This document shows, one piece after another, positions 1 through 8,980 of a DNA stretch of 64,000 bases. The notes below the pieces were generated by a model. That model was not told the DNA's origin, searched no databases, and was given only the letters and a program-made list of their open reading frames with translations. Source of the stretch: Marinirhabdus gelatinilytica (GTDB taxonomy: Bacteria; Bacteroidota; Bacteroidia; Flavobacteriales; Flavobacteriaceae); NCBI RefSeq assembly GCF_003353425.1, contig NZ_QRAO01000001.1, positions 496,001 to 560,000 of the forward strand, written 5' to 3'. The translations under genes were made by a program, and so were the position numbers. Numbering within the stretch: the first letter of the stretch is position 1; every line of letters starts with the position of its first letter.

Positions 1-409
1 GTGTGATACCGCGGATGATCATCCGTCGGGCAATGTAAGGAAAATCAAACTCCTTGCCGTTGTGAGCGCAGAGCACATGCTGAGGTCTGTTGAAATGTGA
101 CTCGAGCATCCTTTTAAATTCTTTTAAAAGCGAAATCTCTTCTCCGTGAAAGCTTGTGACCCGAAATTTACGGACATCGCCCTGCATCTTGAAGAATCCC
201 ACCGAAATACAGATGATCTTCCCGAACTCTGCCCAAATACCCGCACGGTCGTAAAACTCTTCTGCGGTGTATTCGCCTTTGCGCTGGTAATTGGTTTTTT
301 GGTCGTATAGGATTTGTGTAGTCTCCTCCAGTTCATCGAAAGTGGCAAACTCCGGCACGGTCTCAATATCCAAGAACAGGATATGTTCCAAGTTAATTCG
401 CTTCAGCAT
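1..409 (-). CDS. PolB-like 3'-5' exonuclease, N-terminal part (C-terminus outside window)
   Basis: Reading leftward from an ATG at 407-409, the frame stays open to the window edge and gives about 136 residues. The start is MLKRINLEHILFLDIETVPE, in which LDIET matches exonuclease motif I (DxE) of the DnaQ-like/RNase H fold. Near the window edge, LCAHNGKEFDFPYIARRM carries the motif II pattern (N...FD). This arrangement fits the predicted PolB-associated 3'-5' exonuclease family (COG3298 type), which degrades DNA with two metal ions. Motif III lies beyond the window. The family assignment rests on two motifs, and the substrate is not known. Confidence 0.8.
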   Translation of the reverse strand, partial: MLKRINLEHILFLDIETVPEFATFDELEETTQILYDQKTNYQRKGEYTAEEFYDRAGIWAEFGKIICISVGFFKMQGDVRKFRVTSFHGEEISLLKEFKRMLESHFNRPQHVLCAHNGKEFDFPYIARRMIIRGIT

Positions 410-501
410 AATAGGTCGTTAAAATGAAGGGGAGTTGGTTAAAACTACAAAAATTATTTTGAAGTGGGTCAAAAAATCAATTTTCATAGGTTTTCCTAGC
501 A

Positions 502-1245
502 CTATAGATTTTTTATCATTTCCAGAAAATCATTTCTTCGGTAGCGGGAAACAGGGATTTGGTGTTCGGCCAGCAGGACATAGCCTTCTTTAAGGTATTT
601 TGTGATATAGTTGAGGTTTATCAAGTGCGATTTATGTACTTGAAAGAAATCCTTGTCCTCTAACATTTTAACAAAATGCCCAATGTTCTGGGAACTCAGG
701 ATTGGTTTTTTTCCGTTGCGATAGATCCTTGTGTATCCATCCTCGCCTTCGCAACGTATTATCTGGCTTATTTCTAGAAACTCGAGTCCATCTTGGGTTG
801 GGATAATCACTTTACGGTCCTGGAATCGTTTTACACCCAAATTTTCAATGAGTTGTTGGTTTTTGATAAGCGCATTCTTTTCGGCAATGTTCTCTTTGGC
901 TTTGTTAACGGCCTCAACCAGTTCATCGTTGTCAATGGGCTTTACCAAATAGCCAATGGCGCAATGCTTTATGGCCTCTATGGCATATTCGTCGAAACCC
1001 GTGGCAAATACAATCTCGAAATTAGGGTTTTTAAGTTGTTTTAAAATGTCAAAACCGCTCATTTCGGGCATGGCTACATCCAGAAAAACCAAATCGGGCT
1101 TTTCTTCTTCTAGGCATTCTAAAGCTTCCTTCGGTTTTTGAAACGTTGCAACTACGCTCACATCTTTACAAAGTCTTTTAAGCTTGTGTTCTAAAATGGC
1201 CAATGCCTTGGGCTCGTCGTCAATGAGTATAGTTTTAAGTATCAT
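502..1245 (-). CDS. LytTR-family response regulator
   Basis: A 247-residue cytoplasmic two-component regulator. An N-terminal receiver domain (about 1-120) shows the acidic pair D9-D10, the phospho-acceptor D56 in LVFLDVAMP, and K102 in YLVKPID. A C-terminal LytTR DNA-binding domain (about 145-245) contains the typical FFQVHKSHLINLNYI stretch. Its start overlaps the end of the upstream sensor kinase gene by 11 bp, so the two are almost certainly co-transcribed and act as a pair. LytTR regulators bind direct repeats in promoters. The target genes cannot be read here, but the operon context suggests the secreted proteins upstream. Confidence 0.95.
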   Translation of the reverse strand: MILKTILIDDEPKALAILEHKLKRLCKDVSVVATFQKPKEALECLEEEKPDLVFLDVAMPEMSGFDILKQLKNPNFEIVFATGFDEYAIEAIKHCAIGYLVKPIDNDELVEAVNKAKENIAEKNALIKNQQLIENLGVKRFQDRKVIIPTQDGLEFLEISQIIRCEGEDGYTRIYRNGKKPILSSQNIGHFVKMLEDKDFFQVHKSHLINLNYITKYLKEGYVLLAEHQIPVSRYRRNDFLEMIKNL

Positions 1246-4090
1246 ACGGAGGAGTTAGTTTTAAAGTTACCAGCGTTCCGGTTATGGCTTTGTTGCCTGC
1301 TTTATCTTTTATGGAATACTCAATTTTCCAGTCTTTATTTTGTGAAAGCAACTCAAGACGTTCTTTAAGTACAAGGGTACTGTTGGAGCGATAGTTACGG
1401 TCGCTATTTTTATAAATCTCCTTTGCTCTTTCAATACCCACACCATCGTCTTCGATTTCGATTTTCAGGGTATGACCATCGACTTTATGAAACCTAAGTT
1501 GGATAGTTCCTTTTCCTTCTTTATGAAAAACACCGTGGTTAATGGCGTTTTCTACGATGGGCTGAAGGATCATCGATGGGATTACAACGTTTTCAGTATC
1601 GATGGTTTTATCAACTTCAAGGGTATAGTCCAGTTTGTCTTCAAAACGCATTTTTTCTATTTCCAAATAATTGGTGAGCAGATCTATCTCTTCGGAAAGA
1701 GGTAGCGTTTGTTTTCGTGAAAACTCAAAGAACTGCCGGATGAGCTTGGAGAATTTAGAAAGGTATTTTTCCGAAAGGGTCACCTCATTCCGCTGTACAA
1801 AATACTGGATTGCATTCAAGGAGTTGTGTACAAAATGCGGGTTCATCTGGGAGCGTAGCGCCTGTAATTCCAACCCTGCCAATTTCTTTTCGCGTTCGGT
1901 TTTTTGGGACGCTCTTTTTTTTGCGATTCTGTAAAGCATCCAGCCAAGTAGCCCTAAGACCAATAGCCCAATGAGCATGGCGGCTATCTTAAAATAGGTG
2001 GTTTGCCACCAGGCAGGTAGCACTTTAATGGTCAGTGATTTTGTGGCACTGTTACGATGCTGGTCCGTGGCGGTTACCTCAAGGGAATAATCCCCAGGGG
2101 TCAGGCTGGCAAAGGTAATACTTTGCGAGGTACTAACTTGCCAATCTTTTTGCTCGGGGAGTAAGCGATAGGAGTATTGAATGTTCTCTTGATTAGTATA
2201 ATCGAGCGTCCCAAACGCAATTGAGATGTTTTTTGCATTTTCAAATGGAAATTGAAGTGTATCGCTCTTGGTATCAAAATATACCACAGGTTTTTGTGAA
2301 AATTCCTTGCTCTTTAGGTTGAGGGTGGATAATCCCAAATCTGTTGCTACAAATAAGAGCGAGTCCTGAATGGCAATATCGTTTACATTTTTGTCCAATA
2401 TCCCATCGGCCGTATAAAACGAATTGATGATTTCTGATTTTTTTAGGACTGGATTTAATTTTAGGACTTGCACTCCTCTTTGGGTGGCCAGCCATAGGAG
2501 GCTATCTTTCTGGATGATTCGGTTCACCGAAAGGCCTTTGGTTTCCGGGATTTCGGTAAAGGTGCCATTTTCCAAAACTTGTACGCCGAAGCCATCGGTG
2601 CCGAGAAACAACCTGTCTTTTTTAGAAACCGCAATTAGGTAGGAGATAGTTCGGTTGGTATCTTGTGTACCGTATGGTAGCAAGGTGTCTTGTGCCAAAA
2701 CGTGCAATCCATCGCTACCATAAACCAAAAGAGTGTCTCGATGACTTGCAAATCCATTTTTTCCTTGAACAGACTGTAAAACATCAAAATATTCGTTGCT
2801 TCTGCTTTTGGCAATAAGGTTGTGAAACAATACATAGGTGTCATTGCCGTGCAGTGTGATGTCTCTTAATCCAAATAAATTAACATCCTGCTTTAGTGCG
2901 TGTACTTCACCTTTGTAAAGCTGCTGCCGTTGTATGGTTTTGTGGTCGCTTTTACTATGGGTAGCAGCAGCAATATATTTTCCAAAAGGTGGTAATTTTT
3001 TGATTTTATAGATATTCCCGATAGGATGCAACTTAGTTTTTCTGAACATCCCTTCTTTATAAAATGCTATGGATTGGTTATAAATACCTGCAAATAAAGT
3101 ATCCTCCAACACTTGCAGTCTTTGAACTTTTTGGTCTATAAAATGGGTTTTTGCGGCCAAGGCTGTTGCTGGAATCATTTTTAGGCCTTTGGAGAGGCTG
3201 CACATCCATAGGTTGCCATCGTTATCTACAATGGCGCGTGTATGGTCTTTTAAGTCTGGGTGCTCTATGGTTTTGAGCTTGTTGAAATTATAGTCAAAGA
3301 TTTGTACTTCGGTTTTGGTCTTCCACTGCAAATTATATTCATTGTTCCATACGAACATTAAATTGTCTTGTTGATTTTCGTCCAAGGAAATTGTCCTTAC
3401 CTTACCAGTAGTTAAGTTTACTAAGACCAAGCCTTCAGCATAAACCTGCCAAAGGATTTCATTATAGATGCCATAGGGCTCGTTTGCAGAACCATTTAAG
3501 CTTAGTTTATAAGGAACAGGGATATATAATTTTATTTCAAAACCAGATGTTCGTTTAGCAAAAATTTTGAAGTTTGAAATATTTCGGGCGATGTTTATAC
3601 TATCGTTTACTTGGTAATCATTATTGCCGTCTCCATCAATATCTGAAGTATTAAGCCCCAATTTCCATTCGTTGTTTTCAAAAAAATAGCTGTCGTGATA
3701 AAAAAAACCAACTTTATTTTTATTCAATGCAAAATATGCAGGGCTAATGGTTTTATTATTTTCAACAGGAAAGCTATACACACTATCGTTAACAATATAG
3801 CCTTGGCGGTTGCTTTTGGAAGCATACCAAACCTTGCCGTCTGGCGTTACCTCTAGCTTCCAGGTGTCATTATTGGGCAGGCCGTCCTGTACGGTAAAGG
3901 TCTTGAATGTCTTGCCATTGTATTTTACCACGCCCTTGTTGGTAGCAATCCAGATAAATCCTTTCGCGTCCTGCACCACATCGTACACCGTGTTGGAGGG
4001 GAGGCCGTTAGCTGTGGTAAATACATACACCTGTTGCCCCCAGAGAACTAGAGGGAACAGTAGCAGGAGTTTGGTTAGTTGCCTAAGCAT
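1235..4090 (-). CDS. Beta-propeller sensor histidine kinase (LytS/His_kinase type)
   Basis: A 951-residue membrane sensor. It has a signal peptide ending near LWGQQ, then a long periplasmic part with two-component-regulator propeller repeats (for example GLPSNTVYDVVQDAKGFIWI and GLSVNRIIQKDSLLWLAT), then a Y_Y_Y domain (about 620-690). One transmembrane helix lies near 698-718. The cytoplasmic part is a His_kinase/HATPase_c module with phospho-acceptor H752 in QMNPHFVHNSLN and ATP-binding motifs VENAINHGV and DDGVGI. The usual text is NPHFLFNSLN, so the FL-to-VH change is a local deviation. It overlaps the LytTR regulator gene and follows a lipoprotein gene by 36 nt. The architecture is that of one-helix periplasmic sensors common in Bacteroidota; the ligand is unknown. 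Confidence 0.95.
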   Translation of the reverse strand: MLRQLTKLLLLFPLVLWGQQVYVFTTANGLPSNTVYDVVQDAKGFIWIATNKGVVKYNGKTFKTFTVQDGLPNNDTWKLEVTPDGKVWYASKSNRQGYIVNDSVYSFPVENNKTISPAYFALNKNKVGFFYHDSYFFENNEWKLGLNTSDIDGDGNNDYQVNDSINIARNISNFKIFAKRTSGFEIKLYIPVPYKLSLNGSANEPYGIYNEILWQVYAEGLVLVNLTTGKVRTISLDENQQDNLMFVWNNEYNLQWKTKTEVQIFDYNFNKLKTIEHPDLKDHTRAIVDNDGNLWMCSLSKGLKMIPATALAAKTHFIDQKVQRLQVLEDTLFAGIYNQSIAFYKEGMFRKTKLHPIGNIYKIKKLPPFGKYIAAATHSKSDHKTIQRQQLYKGEVHALKQDVNLFGLRDITLHGNDTYVLFHNLIAKSRSNEYFDVLQSVQGKNGFASHRDTLLVYGSDGLHVLAQDTLLPYGTQDTNRTISYLIAVSKKDRLFLGTDGFGVQVLENGTFTEIPETKGLSVNRIIQKDSLLWLATQRGVQVLKLNPVLKKSEIINSFYTADGILDKNVNDIAIQDSLLFVATDLGLSTLNLKSKEFSQKPVVYFDTKSDTLQFPFENAKNISIAFGTLDYTNQENIQYSYRLLPEQKDWQVSTSQSITFASLTPGDYSLEVTATDQHRNSATKSLTIKVLPAWWQTTYFKIAAMLIGLLVLGLLGWMLYRIAKKRASQKTEREKKLAGLELQALRSQMNPHFVHNSLNAIQYFVQRNEVTLSEKYLSKFSKLIRQFFEFSRKQTLPLSEEIDLLTNYLEIEKMRFEDKLDYTLEVDKTIDTENVVIPSMILQPIVENAINHGVFHKEGKGTIQLRFHKVDGHTLKIEIEDDGVGIERAKEIYKNSDRNYRSNSTLVLKERLELLSQNKDWKIEYSIKDKAGNKAITGTLVTLKLTPPYDT

Positions 4091-4126
4091 AGGGGAAGGT
4101 AGCTTAAAATATAATGGATTACAATT

Positions 4127-4630
4127 TTAAGGATTGGTAAAGGGGTCTCTCTCAACATCTATGGCAATCGCTATGCTATGCTGCGCGTTACTGCTATCAA
4201 AGTAGGTTCCGTTCACATCTAGCACGACCTGCTGGCCCACATTGCCGTATTGTTGTAGTTGTAGGGTAACCGTATTGGTGGTGTTGGCATAGTCTATATC
4301 AACTCCCTCAATGGTAAGAACCGAGTTTATCAGAACGGGATTGGTTATGGTCACCGTATAGGGTGCGGTATAATCGCTCTGGATGGTGCGCGGTAGCTCC
4401 AAATGAAAAGCATCTGTCCCGTTGCTGGAGTCTATAACAAAATAGCCCATAAAACCCGATGTGGGCGGAAGCGGGATAAAGCGCGCTTCAATGTTCATTT
4501 TATAAGGTTGTGGCGTACCTCCGTCTATGCTTACCTCTATGTTTTCACTGCTTCGGTTGGGGGTGTTATCATCATCGCTATCGCAGGCTATCAATGTTGC
4601 TGAAAGTAATAAAAGAAGTAATTTTTTCAT
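4127..4630 (-). CDS. Small lipoprotein of unknown function
   Basis: A 167-residue protein with a lipoprotein signal (MKKLLLLLLSATLIAC, then DSDDD). The acidic stretch after the Cys is the usual sign in Bacteroidota of export of the lipoprotein to the cell surface. The mature part is beta-rich, with VSIDGGTPQPYKMNIEARF and VTLQLQQYGNVGQQVVLDV, and no family is recognised. Its ATG overlaps the stop of the upstream T9SS gene by 4 bp, which indicates translational coupling, and the sensor kinase gene starts 36 nt after its stop. It may be a partner or anchor of the T9SS proteins, or a ligand-side component of the kinase. Both are inference from position. Confidence 0.8.
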   Translation of the reverse strand: MKKLLLLLLSATLIACDSDDDNTPNRSSENIEVSIDGGTPQPYKMNIEARFIPLPPTSGFMGYFVIDSSNGTDAFHLELPRTIQSDYTAPYTVTITNPVLINSVLTIEGVDIDYANTTNTVTLQLQQYGNVGQQVVLDVNGTYFDSSNAQHSIAIAIDVERDPFTNP

Positions 4631-6372
4631 TGTTTGATGAATTTAAAGGTCTCGGTTTTGTTGTCTTCTGAAATGAACTTTATAAAATACACACCGTTTT
4701 GCAGGCTAGTCAGGTTGATTCCCCTATCTGGAACGCTATCATCTTGCATTATTTGCTTTCCGCTTACATCAAAAATTCTATAACCTAGCTTTATGGTCGT
4801 ATTCACGTTCAAGACGCTATTTGTTGGATTGGGAAAAAGTTGGGGACGTTTGTTGTGTGGGGTGGTAACGGACAAGACAGTTCCTTGTTCACAATTCGTT
4901 TTTTCCAAAGCAATATTTTGACTGCTGTATGAGATGGCTTGAGCCACAATGGTTTTATTGTTTATAGTCGTGGGCACCAATTGGAGGTTTATAAGGTTTT
5001 CGGTTGCTGTAAAAGAGGTGGTATCACAAGTGTTTTGGAGGCTGGGAGTGAGTGCTATCATTTCTATGGCTGAACGGTTTGGGCCATAGGATCTATTGGC
5101 TACCATAAAAGAACAAGAACCACCTTGTGATACAAAACCCATATCTGGGTGAAATATCAATGGGCTCTGTCCCTCCCAAAAACGGAAATAATCTTGATAG
5201 TCTGGGTTATCCTTATAAGGAACAGGATAGCTTTTGGCATAGCTTATCCTTCCGGTGGTTTTATTGACACTTACTGTAAACGGCACGGTGTTGGCGCTCA
5301 CAGTAGGCCCCGTAGGATCCTGTATAATTGCATCCCGCTCATAGCCAAAGATCACCAAATCGTTCGGAAAACTAGGGTCTGTGTTTTTTGAAATTTTGAA
5401 GCCGGTACGGTTTAGCTCGCTTCCATTCACATAACTCCAGGAGTGGTTTAACAGGATGGATCCTGTACTACTGTCTATCGTTGTCAAACCAAAATAATGT
5501 GTATCTGAATAGTACACTAATACATATATATAGCCAGTCGCACTTTCAAAGTAAGCGTCCACTCCTACATCTCTGAAATTTCCTCGTACATAGGAATTGG
5601 TCCAGAGGGTGTTGCCATCCCCATCAAATTTTGATAATAGTATGCTTTGCCGTGTTCCACTGGGTTCATTCACACTGCCTGTTACAAAGAATCCAACGGA
5701 GGTTTCGGTTACACGGTTCATCATATCATAATCTACCAAGCCAGTTGTGGATGATTCTGAACTTCGAGTCCAAAGAGGTGCTAAATTTATGTCTGTTCGC
5801 ATTAAGAAGCCAGAACCATTGTCATCTACATTTACAGTATAGATGAAATTATAGAAGCCTGCAACGACAAAGCCAGGTTCAGGGGCTCCGTTATAATTTT
5901 TTTCAGTGTAGATAATATGCAGGCCTTGGGAATGGAATCCAGGCTCTATCTCGAATGCATTTTCACGTACTATGGTACCGTTTGTAGCATCTACCACAGC
6001 AATATAAGCTTCGTTTAAATTCCCATTGTTTGTATAGCCGGTTACCGCTATATACTCTTGTCCATTTTCATCATATCGAACAGCATCGAACCCTCTGGAT
6101 GCATGGGTTTGGTCAAATTCCTTTTTCCAAACGATGCTTCCATTTGATCCGTTTATCCTGACCAGAAAAAGGGTTTCTTGCGTAAAACTCTCGGTGAATT
6201 TTGTACCGACTATCACAAAATCATGGCTGTTGTCTTCTAGCTCAATTGTGTTGAGATCTTTATAGTGAGAACTGGATATGAACTCTACCAAATTATCTTG
6301 GTACTGAGGGCACTGGGCCTGTGCCGCCCAGAGGCTCAGCATTAGTATGGTATAAAAGTAGAATATTCTCAT
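4627..6372 (-). CDS. Secreted protein with T9SS type A sorting domain
   Basis: A 581-residue exported protein with a signal peptide (MRIFYFYTILMLSLWAAQAQ). The body, about 30-430, has propeller-like repeats with motifs such as GSNGSIVWKKEFD and GDGNTLWTNSY, resembling PQQ-like or beta-propeller blades. The last 75 residues, beginning LFPNPTNSVLNVNTT and ending YFIKFISEDNKTETFKFIKQ, are a typical type A T9SS C-terminal domain. The protein should therefore cross the outer membrane through the type IX system and be anchored or released. It lies 18 nt after the previous T9SS gene and overlaps the following lipoprotein gene by 4 bp. The specific function is unknown. Confidence 0.85.
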   Translation of the reverse strand: MRIFYFYTILMLSLWAAQAQCPQYQDNLVEFISSSHYKDLNTIELEDNSHDFVIVGTKFTESFTQETLFLVRINGSNGSIVWKKEFDQTHASRGFDAVRYDENGQEYIAVTGYTNNGNLNEAYIAVVDATNGTIVRENAFEIEPGFHSQGLHIIYTEKNYNGAPEPGFVVAGFYNFIYTVNVDDNGSGFLMRTDINLAPLWTRSSESSTTGLVDYDMMNRVTETSVGFFVTGSVNEPSGTRQSILLSKFDGDGNTLWTNSYVRGNFRDVGVDAYFESATGYIYVLVYYSDTHYFGLTTIDSSTGSILLNHSWSYVNGSELNRTGFKISKNTDPSFPNDLVIFGYERDAIIQDPTGPTVSANTVPFTVSVNKTTGRISYAKSYPVPYKDNPDYQDYFRFWEGQSPLIFHPDMGFVSQGGSCSFMVANRSYGPNRSAIEMIALTPSLQNTCDTTSFTATENLINLQLVPTTINNKTIVAQAISYSSQNIALEKTNCEQGTVLSVTTPHNKRPQLFPNPTNSVLNVNTTIKLGYRIFDVSGKQIMQDDSVPDRGINLTSLQNGVYFIKFISEDNKTETFKFIKQ

Positions 6373-6390
6373 ATCGCTATATTCGATTAA

Positions 6391-8793
6391 TTACTCTACA
6401 ATTAGGCGTAGGGTTTGTATGCCTCCAAAAGCATTTACTTTCACAAAGTACATTCCCTGTGATAATCTATCAATTTGCACGGGTTTACCAGTGTAAGTGT
6501 GTTGCATTACTTCACGCCCTTGCATATCGTAGATCATAAACCCTGTTATGGTCGCCTCGCTCTCTATCTTGAAATGACTCGATGCTGGATTGGGGTATAG
6601 TGCAATTTCTGTTCGAGGGTTTTGCAACTCTTCTGTATCCAGAACAACTACATTGGTTCCAGTACCTTCGCAACCGCAATCTTGATCATAATAAAAGAAC
6701 TCTTCATCGCACAAATTATAACTTATTGCAATGGGACAGTTTGGGTTTATATAAGGTATGATGCGGGTAATAATCCAATCACAAGCTAGATCTGAGCTAG
6801 TTCCAGGGTCATCGTTAAAACCAAACTGATTGATAACTCCAGTAAGGTTTACATCGGGAAGTGTCCCAGTGGTAACAGCACCATTATTTTCGTGAAAGTA
6901 CATTCTAGCCCCTCCAAATGTTGGGGAGGGAAGTAAGGGGTCGCTAATAAATACATCCAAATCCCCATCGCAGTCTGCATCGTAGATTTCTGGGGTGTGA
7001 TAGCTACCACTGTTGTCGGGTATAAAAGGATTGTTTATTGTTCCACCAACATACATTTGCGAGCCCGTTAGTCCAAAATATGGAGGTGGCCCGCCACTTA
7101 CCCCCAAATTTTCAAAATAAGCCGTCCCATTCAATGTTCCAGACTGATTACTTATGAGGATATCGTGGAGCCCATCATTGTTGAGGTCGCCTACGGCAAT
7201 TAAATCCTGATCGCTAAAACCATATTGGTCTGGGCCGGGAAGTCCGGCATTTATAAAGGGCAGTCCAGAAGCGGGAAACCCTCCGCTTCCGTTGTTTAGG
7301 AACAACCAAATTCCTGCGTCGCCAGAAGCGTCTATTCCAGAGACCAAAATGTCGTTAAAGCTATCTCCGTTCCAATCTATAAAACGATAACTGTACGACA
7401 GGAAATTTGGGCCAAAGGCACTAGTGCCAGGAACTGAATAAACCGGTGTGACTCCGGGACCCGCTGTATTTTCCAATATAAAGAGCTCATCGCCTGTTTT
7501 GGTGTAAAGAATATCCATATCACCATCGTTGTCTACATCGCCGTATTCCTTGTCTTTTCCAAAAAATGGATTGGTGTTCAATTCATCTTTTACAACCGTT
7601 GAAAATAGAGTGGGGACGGCATTGGTAAAAGGGTCTAGGTTGAGACAGAAGGGGCTAGAGCTGAACATTCCGGAGGCAAAAGTAGGTAGCCCAAGCCTTG
7701 ACAGGGTGCCTCCAGCGAGTGTTATCGAATTATTGCTAAAGGTGGCTGGGAAAGATGTGATATTGGTTATTTGAGCCAAGTTATTTGTGTTCATTTGAGC
7801 GGCGTAGATGCTCATACCGTCCGGTGCAAGTTGCAATGCACCTCCCCGGGTTCCAATATTTGAGCCTAGTTGCACGGGCGTTGGTATTGAAGTAATATTC
7901 GAAATATCATATTGCCAAACACTACGCAGGAAATAATCGGTTGCGAATAAATAATTGTCGTCGGGCGAAAATTCCAAACCATATGCACCACCCGTCGTAT
8001 CTGTTAGTGCTGTGACAAATGAGGTTACATTTCCCGTAACATTGTCAAATGAATAGACGTCTATTTCTCTACTACAGTATAACTGTGCAACTGCAAGAAC
8101 ATCACCAGAATTATTGAATTTTATTTGGCCAGGGTCATTACCATCGGTATTACATTGCGTTCCGTTTGTGGCAGAAGTATTTGCTTGTGAAGAAACATAG
8201 ACGTTAGGAGTAAGAGATACTCCCGCACAGGTCACTCCCCAGGTATATATTTCGGCAAAACTGATCGATGAGTTTTCTTTTGTAGATGAAACCCAAATGT
8301 CTTGACCGTTGGCGTTAAGCGTTGCGGCAATTTTTTCGGAAGCATCTGCCAACAACAACGTTTCCGACCCTACTACCACATCCCCAAGTCCGCCGTTAAG
8401 GCACATGTCAACCTCATAGTAATGTAATCCGGGCATTATGGTTCTGGCACCTGCAGTAAAAATGTAGTATAGATCAGGATTACAGGGGTTGGCCACTACA
8501 AGTGAGGAATGGGTGCTACTAGGATCTCCTTTGAGATTGGTGCCATTGGGCATCGTGGTATTTGTGCTATCATATACATTTCTTCCATCTGTATAAAACA
8601 ATAGATTTCCACTCGCATCGGCCACCGATGAGCAGCCTTCTCCTGTATTAAGGTTTCCCGTAGTAACAGTAGGTGTTGCCGTATTAAAATCTATGTAAGC
8701 ATTCTGTCCAAAAAACCAATGGTTTTTTTCATTCTGCCCAAATGAAATGGATATGGCCAGTATTAAACTTAAAGTGAGGTAAAAATGTTTCAT
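6391..8793 (-). CDS. Large T9SS cargo protein with propeller and FG-GAP/VCBS repeats
   Basis: An 800-residue secreted protein. The start chosen is the ATG at 8791-8793, which gives a clean signal peptide (MKHFYLTLSLILAISISFGQ); a longer frame adds 20 residues that do not look like a signal. The N-terminal half, about 20-400, is propeller-like (NHWFFGQNAYIDF, GNLLFYTDGRNVYD, LEFSPDDNYLFATDY). The middle, about 430-670, has FG-GAP/VCBS-type calcium-binding repeats (GDVDNDGDMDILYT, GDLNNDGLHDILIS, YDADCDGDLDVFIS). The end (LYPNPASSHFKIESEATI to the C-terminus) is a type A T9SS sorting domain. It is the promoter-proximal gene of the five-gene minus-strand set. A surface adhesion or binding role is plausible but unproven. 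Confidence 0.85.
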   Translation of the reverse strand: MKHFYLTLSLILAISISFGQNEKNHWFFGQNAYIDFNTATPTVTTGNLNTGEGCSSVADASGNLLFYTDGRNVYDSTNTTMPNGTNLKGDPSSTHSSLVVANPCNPDLYYIFTAGARTIMPGLHYYEVDMCLNGGLGDVVVGSETLLLADASEKIAATLNANGQDIWVSSTKENSSISFAEIYTWGVTCAGVSLTPNVYVSSQANTSATNGTQCNTDGNDPGQIKFNNSGDVLAVAQLYCSREIDVYSFDNVTGNVTSFVTALTDTTGGAYGLEFSPDDNYLFATDYFLRSVWQYDISNITSIPTPVQLGSNIGTRGGALQLAPDGMSIYAAQMNTNNLAQITNITSFPATFSNNSITLAGGTLSRLGLPTFASGMFSSSPFCLNLDPFTNAVPTLFSTVVKDELNTNPFFGKDKEYGDVDNDGDMDILYTKTGDELFILENTAGPGVTPVYSVPGTSAFGPNFLSYSYRFIDWNGDSFNDILVSGIDASGDAGIWLFLNNGSGGFPASGLPFINAGLPGPDQYGFSDQDLIAVGDLNNDGLHDILISNQSGTLNGTAYFENLGVSGGPPPYFGLTGSQMYVGGTINNPFIPDNSGSYHTPEIYDADCDGDLDVFISDPLLPSPTFGGARMYFHENNGAVTTGTLPDVNLTGVINQFGFNDDPGTSSDLACDWIITRIIPYINPNCPIAISYNLCDEEFFYYDQDCGCEGTGTNVVVLDTEELQNPRTEIALYPNPASSHFKIESEATITGFMIYDMQGREVMQHTYTGKPVQIDRLSQGMYFVKVNAFGGIQTLRLIVE

Positions 8794-8923
8794 GATTGAA
8801 ATTATTTTGGTTATCGTTGCCACAAATATGGACAACATGCTAAAAGACCACAATGGAGAATACAGTAAATCACAGGGTTATGCGATTACTGGCAGTTTTC
8901 AATCGAGAAACGGTACAAAAGGG

Positions 8924-8945
8924 AAAAACCCCTGTTCATAAGGGG
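8924..8945 (-). terminator. Rho-independent terminator after the serine hydrolase gene
   Basis: On the minus strand a stem of CCCCT and AGGGG (arms at 8929-8933 and 8941-8945) with a 7-nt loop is followed by five T residues (A run 8924-8928 on the plus strand). It lies 36 nt past the stop codon of the serine hydrolase gene and before the T9SS gene start at 8793. Confidence 0.55.
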
Positions 8946-8980
8946 CGAAAGCTTGTTAATAGTGCTTTTTGATTGTTGCT

